Notes under the pieces: generated by a model
Told to the model about the DNA's origin: nothing
Seen by the model: the letters and a program-made list of their open reading frames with translations, nothing else
Databases searched by the model: none
From: Pristionchus mayeri
Taxonomy: Eukaryota; Nematoda; Chromadorea; Rhabditida; Neodiplogasteridae
Length of the DNA: 64,000 bases
NCBI GenBank assembly: GCA_036245805.1
Contig: BTRK01000002.1
Span: 11,342,689 to 11,406,688, forward strand
Direction of reading: 5' to 3'
Shown: piece by piece, positions 37,001-52,000 of the stretch
Position numbering within the stretch: position 1 is the first letter of the stretch
How the letters are laid out: each line of letters starts with the position of its first letter
Made by a program: the position numbers and the translations under genes

Positions 37001-40000
37001 TCTTTCTCTGACCTCTCCGCCCACACACTCTCTATCAGTTCCATACTCCGACCACACGCATGCTCACCCATTCCATCTCTTTCTCTGACCTCTCCGCCCA
37101 CTCACTCTCTATCAGTTCCCTTCTCTGACCACACGCATGCTCACCCATTCCATCTCTTTCTCTGACCTCTCCGCCCACTCACTCTCTATCAGTTCCCTTC
37201 TCCGACCACACGCATGCTCACCCATTCCATCTCATTCTCTGACCTCTCCGCCCACTCACTCTTTATCACTTCACTTCTCCGACCACACGCATGCTCACCC
37301 ATTCCATCTCATTCTCTGACCTCTCCGCCCACTCACTCTTTATCACTTCACTTCTCTGACCTCTCTGCCCGCCCACTCTCTATCACTTCACTTCTCCGAC
37401 CACACGCAGCATGCTCACCCATTCCATCTCATTCTCTGACCTCTCCGCCCACTCACTCTTTATCACTTCACTTCTCCGACCACACGCATGCTCACCCATT
37501 CCATCTCATTCTCTGACCTCTCCGCCCACTCACTCTCTATCAGTTCCCTTCTCCGACCACACGCATGCTCACCCATTCCATCTCATTCTCTGACCTCTCC
37601 GCCCACTCACTCTTTATCACTTCACTTCTCCGACCACACGCATGCTCACCCATTCCATCTCATTCTCTGACCTCTCCGCCCACTCACTCTTTATCACTTC
37701 ACTTCTCTGACCTCTCTGCCCGCCCACTCTCTATCACTTCACTTCTCCGACCACACGCAGCATGCTCACCCATTCCATCTCATTCTCTGACCTCTCCGCC
37801 CACTCACTCTTTATCACTTCACTTCTCCGACCACACGCATGCTCACCCATTCCATCTCTTTCTCTGACCTCTCCGCCCACTCACTCTCTATCAGTTCCCT
37901 TCTCTGACCTCTCCGCCCGCCCACTCTCTATCACTTCACTTCTCCGACCACACGCATGCTCACCCATTCCATCTCATTCTCTGACCTCTCCGCCCACTCA
38001 CTCTTTATCACTTCACTTCTCCGACCACACGCATGCTCACCCATTCCATCTCTTTCTCTGACCTCTCCGCCCACTCACTCTTTATCACTTCACTTCTCCG
38101 ACCACACGCATGCTCACCCATTCCATCTCTTTCTCTGACCTCTCCGCCCACTCACTCTCTATCAGTTCCCTTCTCTGACCTCTCCGCCCGCCCACTCTCT
38201 ATCACTTCACTTCTCCGACCACACGCATGCTCACCCATTCCATCTCTTTCTCTGACCTCTCCGCCCACACACTCTCTATCAGTTCCATACTCCGACCACA
38301 CGCATGCTCACCCATTCCATCTCATTCTCTGACCTCTCCGCCCACTCACTCTCTATCAGTTCCCTTCTCCGACCACACGCATGCTCACCCATTCCATCTC
38401 ATTCTCTGACCTCTCCGCCCACTCACTCTTTATCACTTCACTTCTCCGACCACACGCATGCTCACCCATTCCATCTCATTCTCTGACCTCTCCGCCCACT
38501 CACTCTCTATCAGTTCCCTTCTCTGACCTCTCCGCCCGCCCACTCTCTATCACTTCACTTCTCCGACCACACGCATGCTCACCCATTCCATCTCTTTCTC
38601 TGACCTCTCCGCCCACACACTCTCTATCAGTTCCATACTCCGACCACACGCATGCTCACCCATTCCATCTCTTTCTCTGACCTCTCCGCCCACTCACTCT
38701 CTATCAGTTCCCTTCTCTGACCACACGCATGCTCACCCATTCCATCTCTTTCTCTGACCTCTCCGCCCACTCACTCTCTATCAGTTCCCTTCTCCGACCA
38801 CACGCATGCTCACCCATTCCATCTCATTCTCTGACCTCTCCGCCCACTCACTCTTTATCACTTCACTTCTCCGACCACACGCATGCTCACCCATTCCATC
38901 TCATTCTCTGACCTCTCCGCCCACTCACTCTTTATCACTTCACTTCTCTGACCTCTCTGCCCGCCCACTCTCTATCACTTCACTTCTCCGACCACACGCA
39001 GCATGCTCACCCATTCCATCTCATTCTCTGACCTCTCCGCCCACTCACTCTTTATCACTTCACTTCTCCGACCACACGCATGCTCACCCATTCCATCTCT
39101 TTCTCTGACCTCTCCGCCCACACACTCTCTATCAGTTCCATACTCCGACCACACGCATGCTCACCCATTCCATCTCATTCTCTGACCTCTCCGCCCACTC
39201 ACTCTCTATCAGTTCCCTTCTCCGACCACACGCATGCTCACCCATTCCATCTCATTCTCTGACCTCTCCGCCCACTCACTCTTTATCACTTCACTTCTCC
39301 GACCACACGCATGCTCACCCATTCCATCTCATTCTCTGACCTCTCCGCCCACTCACTCTCTATCAGTTCCCTTCTCTGACCTCTCCGCCCGCCCACTCTC
39401 TATCACTTCACTTCTCCGACCACACGCATGCTCACCCATTCCATCTCTTTCTCTGACCTCTCCGCCCACACACTCTCTATCAGTTCCATACTCCGACCAC
39501 ACGCATGCTCACCCATTCCATCTCTTTCTCTGACCTCTCCGCCCACTCACTCTCTATCAGTTCCCTTCTCTGACCACACGCATGCTCACCCATTCCATCT
39601 CTTTCTCTGACCTCTCCGCCCACTCACTCTCTATCAGTTCCCTTCTCCGACCACACGCATGCTCACCCATTCCATCTCATTCTCTGACCTCTCCGCCCAC
39701 TCACTCTTTATCACTTCACTTCTCCGACCACACGCATGCTCACCCATTCCATCTCATTCTCTGACCTCTCCGCCCACTCACTCTTTATCACTTCACTTCT
39801 CTGACCTCTCTGCCCGCCCACTCTCTATCACTTCACTTCTCCGACCACACGCAGCATGCTCACCCATTCCATCTCATTCTCTGACCTCTCCGCCCACTCA
39901 CTCTTTATCACTTCACTTCTCCGACCACACGCATGCTCACCCATTCCATCTCATTCTCTGACCTCTCCGCCCACTCACTCTCTATCAGTTCCCTTCTCCG

Positions 40001-43000
40001 ACCACACGCATGCTCACCCATTCCATCTCATTCTCTGACCTCTCCGCCCACTCACTCTTTATCACTTCACTTCTCCGACCACACGCATGCTCACCCATTC
40101 CATCTCATTCTCTGACCTCTCCGCCCACTCACTCTTTATCACTTCACTTCTCTGACCTCTCTGCCCGCCCACTCTCTATCACTTCACTTCTCCGACCACA
40201 CGCAGCATGCTCACCCATTCCATCTCATTCTCTGACCTCTCCGCCCACTCACTCTTTATCACTTCACTTCTCCGACCACACGCATGCTCACCCATTCCAT
40301 CTCTTTCTCTGACCTCTCCGCCCACTCACTCTCTATCAGTTCCCTTCTCTGACCTCTCCGCCCGCCCACTCTCTATCACTTCACTTCTCCGACCACACGC
40401 ATGCTCACCCATTCCATCTCATTCTCTGACCTCTCCGCCCACTCACTCTTTATCACTTCACTTCTCCGACCACACGCATGCTCACCCATTCCATCTCTTT
40501 CTCTGACCTCTCCGCCCACTCACTCTTTATCACTTCACTTCTCCGACCACACGCATGCTCACCCATTCCATCTCTTTCTCTGACCTCTCCGCCCACTCAC
40601 TCTCTATCAGTTCCCTTCTCTGACCTCTCCGCCCGCCCACTCTCTATCACTTCACTTCTCCGACCACACGCATGCTCACCCATTCCATCTCTTTCTCTGA
40701 CCTCTCCGCCCACACACTCTCTATCAGTTCCATACTCCGACCACACGCATGCTCACCCATTCCATCTCTTTCTCTGACCTCTCCGCCCACTCACTCTCTA
40801 TCAGTTCCCTTCTCTGACCACACGCATGCTCACCCATTCCATCTCTTTCTCTGACCTCTCCGCCCACTCACTCTCTATCAGTTCCCTTCTCCGACCACAC
40901 GCATGCTCACCCATTCCATCTCATTCTCTGACCTCTCCGCCCACTCACTCTTTATCACTTCATTTCTCCGACCACACGCATGCTCACCCATTCCGTCTCA
41001 TTCTCTGACCTCTCCGCCCACTCACTCTTTATCACTTCACTTCTCTGACCTCTCTGCCCGCCCACTCTCTATCACTTCACTTCTCCGACCACACGCAGCA
41101 TGCTCACCCATTCCATCTCATTCTCTGACCTCTCCGCCCACTCACTCTTTATCACTTCACTTCTCCGACCACACGCATGCTCACCCATTCCATCTCTTTC
41201 TCTGACCTCTCCGCCCACTCACTCTCTATCAGTTCCCTTCTCTGACCTCTCCGCCCGCCCACTCTCTATCACTTCACTTCTCCGACCACACGCATGCTCA
41301 CCCATTCCATCTCATTCTCTGACCTCTCCGCCCACTCACTCTTTATCACCACTTCTCCGACCACACGCATGCTCATCCATTCCATCTCATTCTCTGACCT
41401 CTCCGCCCACTCACTCTTTATCACTTCACTTCTCTGACCTCTCCGCCCGCCCACTCTCTATCACTTCACTTCTCCGACCACACGCATGCTCACCCATTCC
41501 ATCTCATTCTCTGACCTCTCCGCCCACTCACTCTTTATCACTTCACTTCTCTGACCTCTCTGCCCGCCCACTCTCTATCACTTCACTTCTCCGACCACAC
41601 GCAGCATGCTCACCCATTCCATCTCATTCTCTGACCTCTCCGCCCACTCACTCTTTATCACTTCACTTCTCCGACCACACGCATGCTCACCCATTCCATC
41701 TCTTTCTCTGACCTCTCCGCCCACTCACTCTCTATCAGTTCCCTTCTCTGACCTCTCCGCCCGCCCACTCTCTATCACTTCACTTCTCCGACCACACGCA
41801 TGCTCACCCATTCCATCTCATTCTCTGACCTCTCCGCCCACTCACTCTTTATCACTTCACTTCTCCGACCACACGCATGCTCACCCATTCCATCTCTTTC
41901 TCTGACCTCTCCGCCCACTCACTCTTTATCACTTCACTTCTCCGACCACACGCATGCTCACCCATTCCATCTCTTTCTCTGACCTCTCCGCCCACTCACT
42001 CTCTATCAGTTCCCTTCTCTGACCTCTCCGCCCGCCCACTCTCTATCACTTCACTTCTCCGACCACACGCATGCTCACCCATTCCATCTCATTCTCTGAC
42101 CTCTCCGCCCACTCACTCTTTATCACTTCACTTCTCCGACCACACGCATGCTCACCCATTCCATCTCTTTCTCTGACCTCTCCGCCCACACACTCTCTAT
42201 CAGTTCCATACTCCGACCACACGCATGCTCACCCATTCCATCTCTTTCTCTGACCTCTCCGCCCACTCACTCTCTATCAGTTCCCTTCTCTGACCACACG
42301 CATGCTCACCCATTCCATCTCTTTCTCTGACCTCTCCGCCCACTCACTCTCTATCAGTTCCCTTCTCCGACCACACGCATGCTCACCCATTCCATCTCAT
42401 TCTCTGACCTCTCCGCCCACTCACTCTTTATCACTTCACTTCTCCGACCACACGCATGCTCACCCATTCCATCTCATTCTCTGACCTCTCCGCCCACTCA
42501 CTCTTTATCACTTCACTTCTCTGACCTCTCTGCCCGCCCACTCTCTATCACTTCACTTCTCCGACCACACGCAGCATGCTCACCCATTCCATCTCATTCT
42601 CTGACCTCTCCGCCCACTCACTCTTTATCACTTCACTTCTCCGACCACACGCATGCTCACCCATTCCATCTCTTTCTCTGACCTCTCCGCCCACTCACTC
42701 TCTATCAGTTCCCTTCTCTGACCTCTCCGCCCGCCCACTCTCTATCACTTCACTTCTCCGACCACACGCATGCTCACCCATTCCATCTCATTCTCTGACC
42801 TCTCCGCCCACTCACTCTTTATCACTTCACTTCTCCGACCACACGCATGCTCACCCATTCCATCTCTTTCTCTGACCTCTCCGCCCACTCACTCTTTATC
42901 ACTTCACTTCTCCGACCACACGCATGCTCACCCATTCCATCTCTTTCTCTGACCTCTCCGCCCACTCACTCTCTATCAGTTCCCTTCTCTGACCTCTCCG

Positions 43001-46000
43001 CCCGCCCACTCTCTATCACTTCACTTCTCCGACCACACGCATGCTCACCCATTCCATCTCTTTCTCTGACCTCTCCGCCCACACACTCTCTATCAGTTCC
43101 ATACTCCGACCACACGCATGCTCACCCATTCCATCTCATTCTCTGACCTCTCCGCCCACTCACTCTCTATCAGTTCCCTTCTCCGACCACACGCATGCTC
43201 ACCCATTCCATCTCATTCTCTGACCTCTCCGCCCACTCACTCTTTATCACTTCACTTCTCCGACCACACGCATGCTCACCCATTCCATCTCATTCTCTGA
43301 CCTCTCCGCCCACTCACTCTCTATCAGTTCCCTTCTCTGACCTCTCCGCCCGCCCACTCTCTATCACTTCACTTCTCCGACCACACGCATGCTCACCCAT
43401 TCCATCTCTTTCTCTGACCTCTCCGCCCACACACTCTCTATCAGTTCCATACTCCGACCACACGCATGCTCACCCATTCCATCTCTTTCTCTGACCTCTC
43501 CGCCCACTCACTCTCTATCAGTTCCCTTCTCTGACCACACGCATGCTCACCCATTCCATCTCTTTCTCTGACCTCTCCGCCCACTCACTCTCTATCAGTT
43601 CCCTTCTCCGACCACACGCATGCTCACCCATTCCATCTCATTCTCTGACCTCTCCGCCCACTCACTCTTTATCACTTCACTTCTCCGACCACACGCATGC
43701 TCACCCATTCCATCTCATTCTCTGACCTCTCCGCCCACTCACTCTTTATCACTTCACTTCTCTGACCTCTCTGCCCGCCCACTCTCTATCACTTCACTTC
43801 TCCGACCACACGCAGCATGCTCACCCATTCCATCTCATTCTCTGACCTCTCCGCCCACTCACTCTTTATCACTTCACTTCTCCGACCACACGCATGCTCA
43901 CCCATTCCATCTCTTTCTCTGACCTCTCCGCCCACACACTCTCTATCAGTTCCATACTCCGACCACACGCATGCTCACCCATTCCATCTCATTCTCTGAC
44001 CTCTCCGCCCACTCACTCTCTATCAGTTCCCTTCTCCGACCACACGCATGCTCACCCATTCCATCTCATTCTCTGACCTCTCCGCCCACTCACTCTTTAT
44101 CACTTCACTTCTCCGACCACACGCATGCTCACCCATTCCATCTCATTCTCTGACCTCTCCGCCCACTCACTCTCTATCAGTTCCCTTCTCTGACCTCTCC
44201 GCCCGCCCACTCTCTATCACTTCACTTCTCCGACCACACGCATGCTCACCCATTCCATCTCTTTCTCTGACCTCTCCGCCCACACACTCTCTATCAGTTC
44301 CATACTCCGACCACACGCATGCTCACCCATTCCATCTCTTTCTCTGACCTCTCCGCCCACTCACTCTCTATCAGTTCCCTTCTCTGACCACACGCATGCT
44401 CACCCATTCCATCTCTTTCTCTGACCTCTCCGCCCACTCACTCTCTATCAGTTCCCTTCTCCGACCACACGCATGCTCACCCATTCCATCTCATTCTCTG
44501 ACCTCTCCGCCCACTCACTCTTTATCACTTCACTTCTCCGACCACACGCATGCTCACCCATTCCATCTCATTCTCTGACCTCTCCGCCCACTCACTCTTT
44601 ATCACTTCACTTCTCTGACCTCTCTGCCCGCCCACTCTCTATCACTTCACTTCTCCGACCACACGCAGCATGCTCACCCATTCCATCTCATTCTCTGACC
44701 TCTCCGCCCACTCACTCTTTATCACTTCACTTCTCCGACCACACGCATGCTCACCCATTCCATCTCATTCTCTGACCTCTCCGCCCACTCACTCTCTATC
44801 AGTTCCCTTCTCCGACCACACGCATGCTCACCCATTCCATCTCATTCTCTGACCTCTCCGCCCACTCACTCTTTATCACTTCACTTCTCCGACCACACGC
44901 ATGCTCACCCATTCCATCTCATTCTCTGACCTCTCCGCCCACTCACTCTTTATCACTTCACTTCTCTGACCTCTCTGCCCGCCCACTCTCTATCACTTCA
45001 CTTCTCCGACCACACGCAGCATGCTCACCCATTCCATCTCATTCTCTGACCTCTCCGCCCACTCACTCTTTATCACTTCACTTCTCCGACCACACGCATG
45101 CTCACCCATTCCATCTCTTTCTCTGACCTCTCCGCCCACTCACTCTCTATCAGTTCCCTTCTCTGACCTCTCCGCCCGCCCACTCTCTATCACTTCACTT
45201 CTCCGACCACACGCATGCTCACCCATTCCATCTCATTCTCTGACCTCTCCGCCCACTCACTCTTTATCACTTCACTTCTCCGACCACACGCATGCTCACC
45301 CATTCCATCTCTTTCTCTGACCTCTCCGCCCACTCACTCTTTATCACTTCACTTCTCCGACCACACGCATGCTCACCCATTCCATCTCTTTCTCTGACCT
45401 CTCCGCCCACTCACTCTCTATCAGTTCCCTTCTCTGACCTCTCCGCCCGCCCACTCTCTATCACTTCACTTCTCCGACCACACGCATGCTCACCCATTCC
45501 ATCTCTTTCTCTGACCTCTCCGCCCACACACTCTCTATCAGTTCCATACTCCGACCACACGCATGCTCACCCATTCCATCTCTTTCTCTGACCTCTCCGC
45601 CCACTCACTCTCTATCAGTTCCCTTCTCTGACCACACGCATGCTCACCCATTCCATCTCTTTCTCTGACCTCTCCGCCCACTCACTCTCTATCAGTTCCC
45701 TTCTCCGACCACACGCATGCTCACCCATTCCATCTCATTCTCTGACCTCTCCGCCCACTCACTCTTTATCACTTCATTTCTCCGACCACACGCATGCTCA
45801 CCCATTCCGTCTCATTCTCTGACCTCTCCGCCCACTCACTCTTTATCACTTCACTTCTCTGACCTCTCTGCCCGCCCACTCTCTATCACTTCACTTCTCC
45901 GACCACACGCAGCATGCTCACCCATTCCATCTCATTCTCTGACCTCTCCGCCCACTCACTCTTTATCACTTCACTTCTCCGACCACACGCATGCTCACCC

Positions 46001-49000
46001 ATTCCATCTCTTTCTCTGACCTCTCCGCCCACTCACTCTCTATCAGTTCCCTTCTCTGACCTCTCCGCCCGCCCACTCTCTATCACTTCACTTCTCCGAC
46101 CACACGCATGCTCACCCATTCCATCTCATTCTCTGACCTCTCCGCCCACTCACTCTTTATCACCACTTCTCCGACCACACGCATGCTCATCCATTCCATC
46201 TCATTCTCTGACCTCTCCGCCCACTCACTCTTTATCACTTCACTTCTCTGACCTCTCCGCCCGCCCACTCTCTATCACTTCACTTCTCCGACCACACGCA
46301 TGCTCACCCATTCCATCTCATTCTCTGACCTCTCCGCCCACTCACTCTTTATCACTTCACTTCTCTGACCTCTCTGCCCGCCCACTCTCTATCACTTCAC
46401 TTCTCCGACCACACGCAGCATGCTCACCCATTCCATCTCATTCTCTGACCTCTCCGCCCACTCACTCTTTATCACTTCACTTCTCCGACCACACGCATGC
46501 TCACCCATTCCATCTCTTTCTCTGACCTCTCCGCCCACTCACTCTCTATCAGTTCCCTTCTCTGACCTCTCCGCCCGCCCACTCTCTATCACTTCACTTC
46601 TCCGACCACACGCATGCTCACCCATTCCATCTCATTCTCTGACCTCTCCGCCCACTCACTCTTTATCACTTCACTTCTCCGACCACACGCATGCTCACCC
46701 ATTCCATCTCTTTCTCTGACCTCTCCGCCCACTCACTCTTTATCACTTCACTTCTCCGACCACACGCATGCTCACCCATTCCATCTCTTTCTCTGACCTC
46801 TCCGCCCACTCACTCTCTATCAGTTCCCTTCTCTGACCTCTCCGCCCGCCCACTCTCTATCACTTCACTTCTCCGACCACACGCATGCTCACCCATTCCA
46901 TCTCATTCTCTGACCTCTCCGCCCACTCACTCTTTATCACTTCACTTCTCCGACCACACGCATGCTCACCCATTCCATCTCTTTCTCTGACCTCTCCGCC
47001 CACACACTCTCTATCAGTTCCATACTCCGACCACACGCATGCTCACCCATTCCATCTCTTTCTCTGACCTCTCCGCCCACTCACTCTCTATCAGTTCCCT
47101 TCTCTGACCACACGCATGCTCACCCATTCCATCTCTTTCTCTGACCTCTCCGCCCACTCACTCTCTATCAGTTCCCTTCTCCGACCACACGCATGCTCAC
47201 CCATTCCATCTCATTCTCTGACCTCTCCGCCCACTCACTCTTTATCACTTCACTTCTCCGACCACACGCATGCTCACCCATTCCATCTCATTCTCTGACC
47301 TCTCCGCCCACTCACTCTTTATCACTTCACTTCTCTGACCTCTCTGCCCGCCCACTCTCTATCACTTCACTTCTCCGACCACACGCAGCATGCTCACCCA
47401 TTCCATCTCATTCTCTGACCTCTCCGCCCACTCACTCTTTATCACTTCACTTCTCCGACCACACGCATGCTCACCCATTCCATCTCATTCTCTGACCTCT
47501 CCGCCCACTCACTCTTTATCACTTCACTTCTCTGACCTCTCTGCCCGCCCACTCTCTATCACTTCACTTCTCCGACCACACGCAGCATGCTCACCCATTC
47601 CATCTCATTCTCTGACCTCTCCGCCCACTCACTCTTTATCACTTCACTTCTCCGACCACACGCATGCTCACCCATTCCATCTCTTTCTCTGACCTCTCCG
47701 CCCACTCACTCTCTATCAGTTCCCTTCTCTGACCTCTCCGCCCGCCCACTCTCTATCACTTCACTTCTCCGACCACACGCATGCTCGCCCATTCCATCTC
47801 ATTCTCTGACCTCTCCGCCCACTCACTCTTTATCACTTCACTTCTCCGACCACACGCATGCTCATCCATTCCATCTCATTCTCTGACCTCTCCGCCCACT
47901 CACTCTTTATCACTTCACTTCTCCGACCACACGCATGCTCACCCATTCCATCTCTTTCTCTGACCTCTCCGCCCACTCACTCTCTATCAGTTCCCTTCTC
48001 TGACCTCTCCGCCCGCCCACTCTCTATCACTTCACTTCTCCGACCACACGCATGCTCACCCATTCCATCTCATTCTCTGACCTCTCCGCCCACTCACTCT
48101 TTATCACTTCACTTCTCCGACCACACGCATGCTCACCCATTCCATCTCTTTCTCTGACCTCTCCGCCCACTCACTCTTTATCACTTCACTTCTCCGACCA
48201 CACGCATGCTCACCCATTCCATCTCTTTCTCTGACCTCTCCGCCCACTCACTCTCTATCAGTTCCCTTCTCTGACCTCTCCGCCCGCCCACTCTCTATCA
48301 CTTCACTTCTCCGACCACACGCATGCTCACCCATTCCATCTCTTTCTCTGACCTCTCCGCCCACACACTCTCTATCAGTTTCCATACTCCGACCACACGC
48401 ATGCTCACCCATTCCATCTCTTTCTCTGACCTCTCCGCCCACTCACTCTCTATCAGTTCCCTTCTCTGACCACACGCATGCTCACCCATTCCATCTCTTT
48501 CTCTGACCTCTCCGCCCACTCACTCTCTATCAGTTCCCTTCTCCGACCACACGCATGCTCACCCATTCCATCTCATTCTCTGACCTCTCCGCCCACTCAC
48601 TCTTTATCACTTCACTTCTCCGACCACACGCATGCTCACCCATTCCATCTCATTCTCTGACCTCTCCGCCCACTCACTCTTTATCACTTCACTTCTCTGA
48701 CCTCTCTGCCCGCCCACTCTCTATCACTTCACTTCTCCGACCACACGCAGCATGCTCACCCATTCCATCTCATTCTCTGACCTCTCCGCCCACTCACTCT
48801 TTATCACTTCACTTCTCCGACCACACGCATGCTCACCCATTCCATCTCTTTCTCTGACCTCTCCGCCCACTCACTCTCTATCAGTTCCCTTCTCTGACCT
48901 CTCCGCCCGCCCACTCTCTATCACTTCACTTCTCCGACCACACGCATGCTCACCCATTCCATCTCATTCTCTGACCTCTCCGCCCACTCACTCTTTATCA

Positions 49001-52000
49001 CTTCACTTCTCCGACCACACGCATGCTCATCCATTCCATCTCATTCTCTGACCTCTCCGCCCACTCACTCTTTATCACTTCACTTCTCTGACCTCTCCGC
49101 CCGCCCACTCTCTATCACTTCACTTCTCCGACCACACGCATGCTCACCCATTCCATCTCATTCTCTGACCTCTCCGCCCACTCACTCTTTATCACTTCAC
49201 TTCTCTGACCTCTCTGCCCGCCCACTCTCTATCACTTCACTTCTCCGACCACACGCAGCATGCTCACCCATTCCATCTCATTCTCTGACCTCTCCGCCCA
49301 CTCACTCTTTATCACTTCACTTCTCCGACCACACGCATGCTCACCCATTCCATCTCTTTCTCTGACCTCTCCGCCCACTCACTCTCTATCAGTTCCCTTC
49401 TCTGACCTCTCCGCCCGCCCACTCTCTATCACTTCACTTCTCCGACCACACGCATGCTCACCCATTCCATCTCATTCTCTGACCTCTCCGCCCACTCACT
49501 CTTTATCACTTCACTTCTCCGACCACACGCATGCTCACCCATTCCATCTCTTTCTCTGACCTCTCCGCCCACTCACTCTTTATCACTTCACTTCTCCGAC
49601 CACACGCATGCTCACCCATTCCATCTCTTTCTCTGACCTCTCCGCCCACTCACTCTCTATCAGTTCCCTTCTCTGACCTCTCCGCCCGCCCACTCTCTAT
49701 CACTTCACTTCTCCGACCACACGCATGCTCACCCATTCCATCTCTTTCTCTGACCTCTCCGCCCACACACTCTCTATCAGTTCCATACTCCGACCACACG
49801 CATGCTCACCCATTCCATCTCTTTCTCTGACCTCTCCGCCCACTCACTCTCTATCAGTTCCCTTCTCTGACCACACGCATGCTCACCCATTCCATCTCTT
49901 TCTCTGACCTCTCCGCCCACTCACTCTCTATCAGTTCCCTTCTCCGACCACACGCATGCTCACCCATTCCATCTCATTCTCTGACCTCTCCGCCCACTCA
50001 CTCTTTATCACTTCACTTCTCCGACCACACGCATGCTCACCCATTCCATCTCATTCTCTGACCTCTCCGCCCACTCACTCTTTATCACTTCACTTCTCTG
50101 ACCTCTCTGCCCGCCCACTCTCTATCACTTCACTTCTCCGACCACACGCAGCATGCTCACCCATTCCATCTCATTCTCTGACCTCTCCGCCCACTCACTC
50201 TTTATCACTTCACTTCTCCGACCACACGCATGCTCACCCATTCCATCTCATTCTCTGACCTCTCCGCCCACTCACTCTCTATCAGTTCCCTTCTCCGACC
50301 ACACGCATGCTCACCCATTCCATCTCATTCTCTGACCTCTCCGCCCACTCACTCTTTATCACTTCACTTCTCCGACCACACGCATGCTCACCCATTCCAT
50401 CTCATTCTCTGACCTCTCCGCCCACTCACTCTTTATCACTTCACTTCTCTGACCTCTCTGCCCGCCCACTCTCTATCACTTCACTTCTCCGACCACACGC
50501 AGCATGCTCACCCATTCCATCTCATTCTCTGACCTCTCCGCCCACTCACTCTTTATCACTTCACTTCTCCGACCACACGCATGCTCACCCATTCCATCTC
50601 TTTCTCTGACCTCTCCGCCCACTCACTCTCTATCAGTTCCCTTCTCTGACCTCTCCGCCCGCCCACTCTCTATCACTTCACTTCTCCGACCACACGCATG
50701 CTCACCCATTCCATCTCATTCTCTGACCTCTCCGCCCACTCACTCTTTATCACTTCACTTCTCCGACCACACGCATGCTCATCCATTCCATCTCATTCTC
50801 TGACCTCTCCGCCCACTCACTCTTTATCACTTTACTTCTCTGACCTCTCCGCCCGCCCACTCTCTATCACTTCACTTCTCCGACCACACGCATGCTCACC
50901 CATTCCATCTCTTTCTCTGACCTCTCCGCCCACTCACTCTCTATCAGTTCCATACTCCGACCCATTCCATTTCTTTTTCAGGGGGGGGGAGGAGAAGAGA
51001 AGATTCAAAATTTGAATTCCCGCAAGCTTCGGTATTTATCTTCCCGTGATGCTAGCGACTCAAACCTTTCATTGGTGTTCTTCCTGTCATCTATTGGGGT
51101 GTCCGGAAAGTTCGTATAATGCTTCGGAAAAAAGTCAGTTCGCGATCAAATGCAGTGATTGCGCAATCTGTTTGTCAACAATGTATTGCATCATTCTGAC
51201 GTTGAGTAGTGAGAGGATTTAATCAGTCTCCTAGTTGCTACATTGATTCTTGTGATGGACTCCCATCTCTATCTCCGAGCAGTTTTACTTCATTACTACC
51301 GTCTTGGCCGATCCGTGAAGGAGGCCCACTCTGCCCTGGCCCAGTCGGAAGGAGCTGACGCCCCCTCCATACCCTTCTGCTATAAGTGGTGCTCCCGCTT
51401 CAAGAAAGGGGAGTTTGGTCTCGATGATCAACCCCGCTCTGGACGCCCTCACTCCCTCGATCAGCCTCTCGTTCTCCGCACACTGAAGCGCAAGCCCATG
51501 GCCAGTGTGCGTGAGTTGAAGAAGGATACTGGTACTCCCAGATCAACGGTGTCCGATATCCTCCATCGATCTGGGAAGAAGCCGAAACTCCCACAAGTGA
51601 TTCCCCATGACCTCTCCCCCGAACAGCTGAAAAATCGTGTTCAAGTCTGTCGGGAATTACTCCATCGTAGATCCAATCTTCGATGGGTCAATTCCATCAT
51701 AGCTACAGATGAGAAGTGGATCACGTACGATAACCCTGCGAGGAGATTGCAATGGGTGGATGCAGATGAGAAGCCCACGCCCGTCCCGAAGAAGGAAGAG
51801 CACGGAAAGAAGGAACTCCTCGCCCCTGGCACCAGCATCAATGTCGACCTCTTCTCTGAACAACTGGAAGATGTCGCGATCAGAGTCCCTCCCAGACTCC
51901 TGAACCAGGGCAAAATTCTTCTTCTGATGGACAATGCTCGCCCACATCGAGCGAAGATGACCCAGAAGAAAATGGACGAGCTGAAGATCGGGAGGATTCC

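Noticed and set aside
31928..50975. CRISPR-like regular array
   Set aside because: Both modules are repeats with no unique spacers, there are no cas genes, and the genome is eukaryotic.
31970..51015. Dozens of 60-203 codon open frames with repeated His/Ser/Pro motifs
   Set aside because: They are shifted readings of the 77-bp minisatellite. The unit is not a multiple of three, so each frame changes every repeat; there is no splice or start context.
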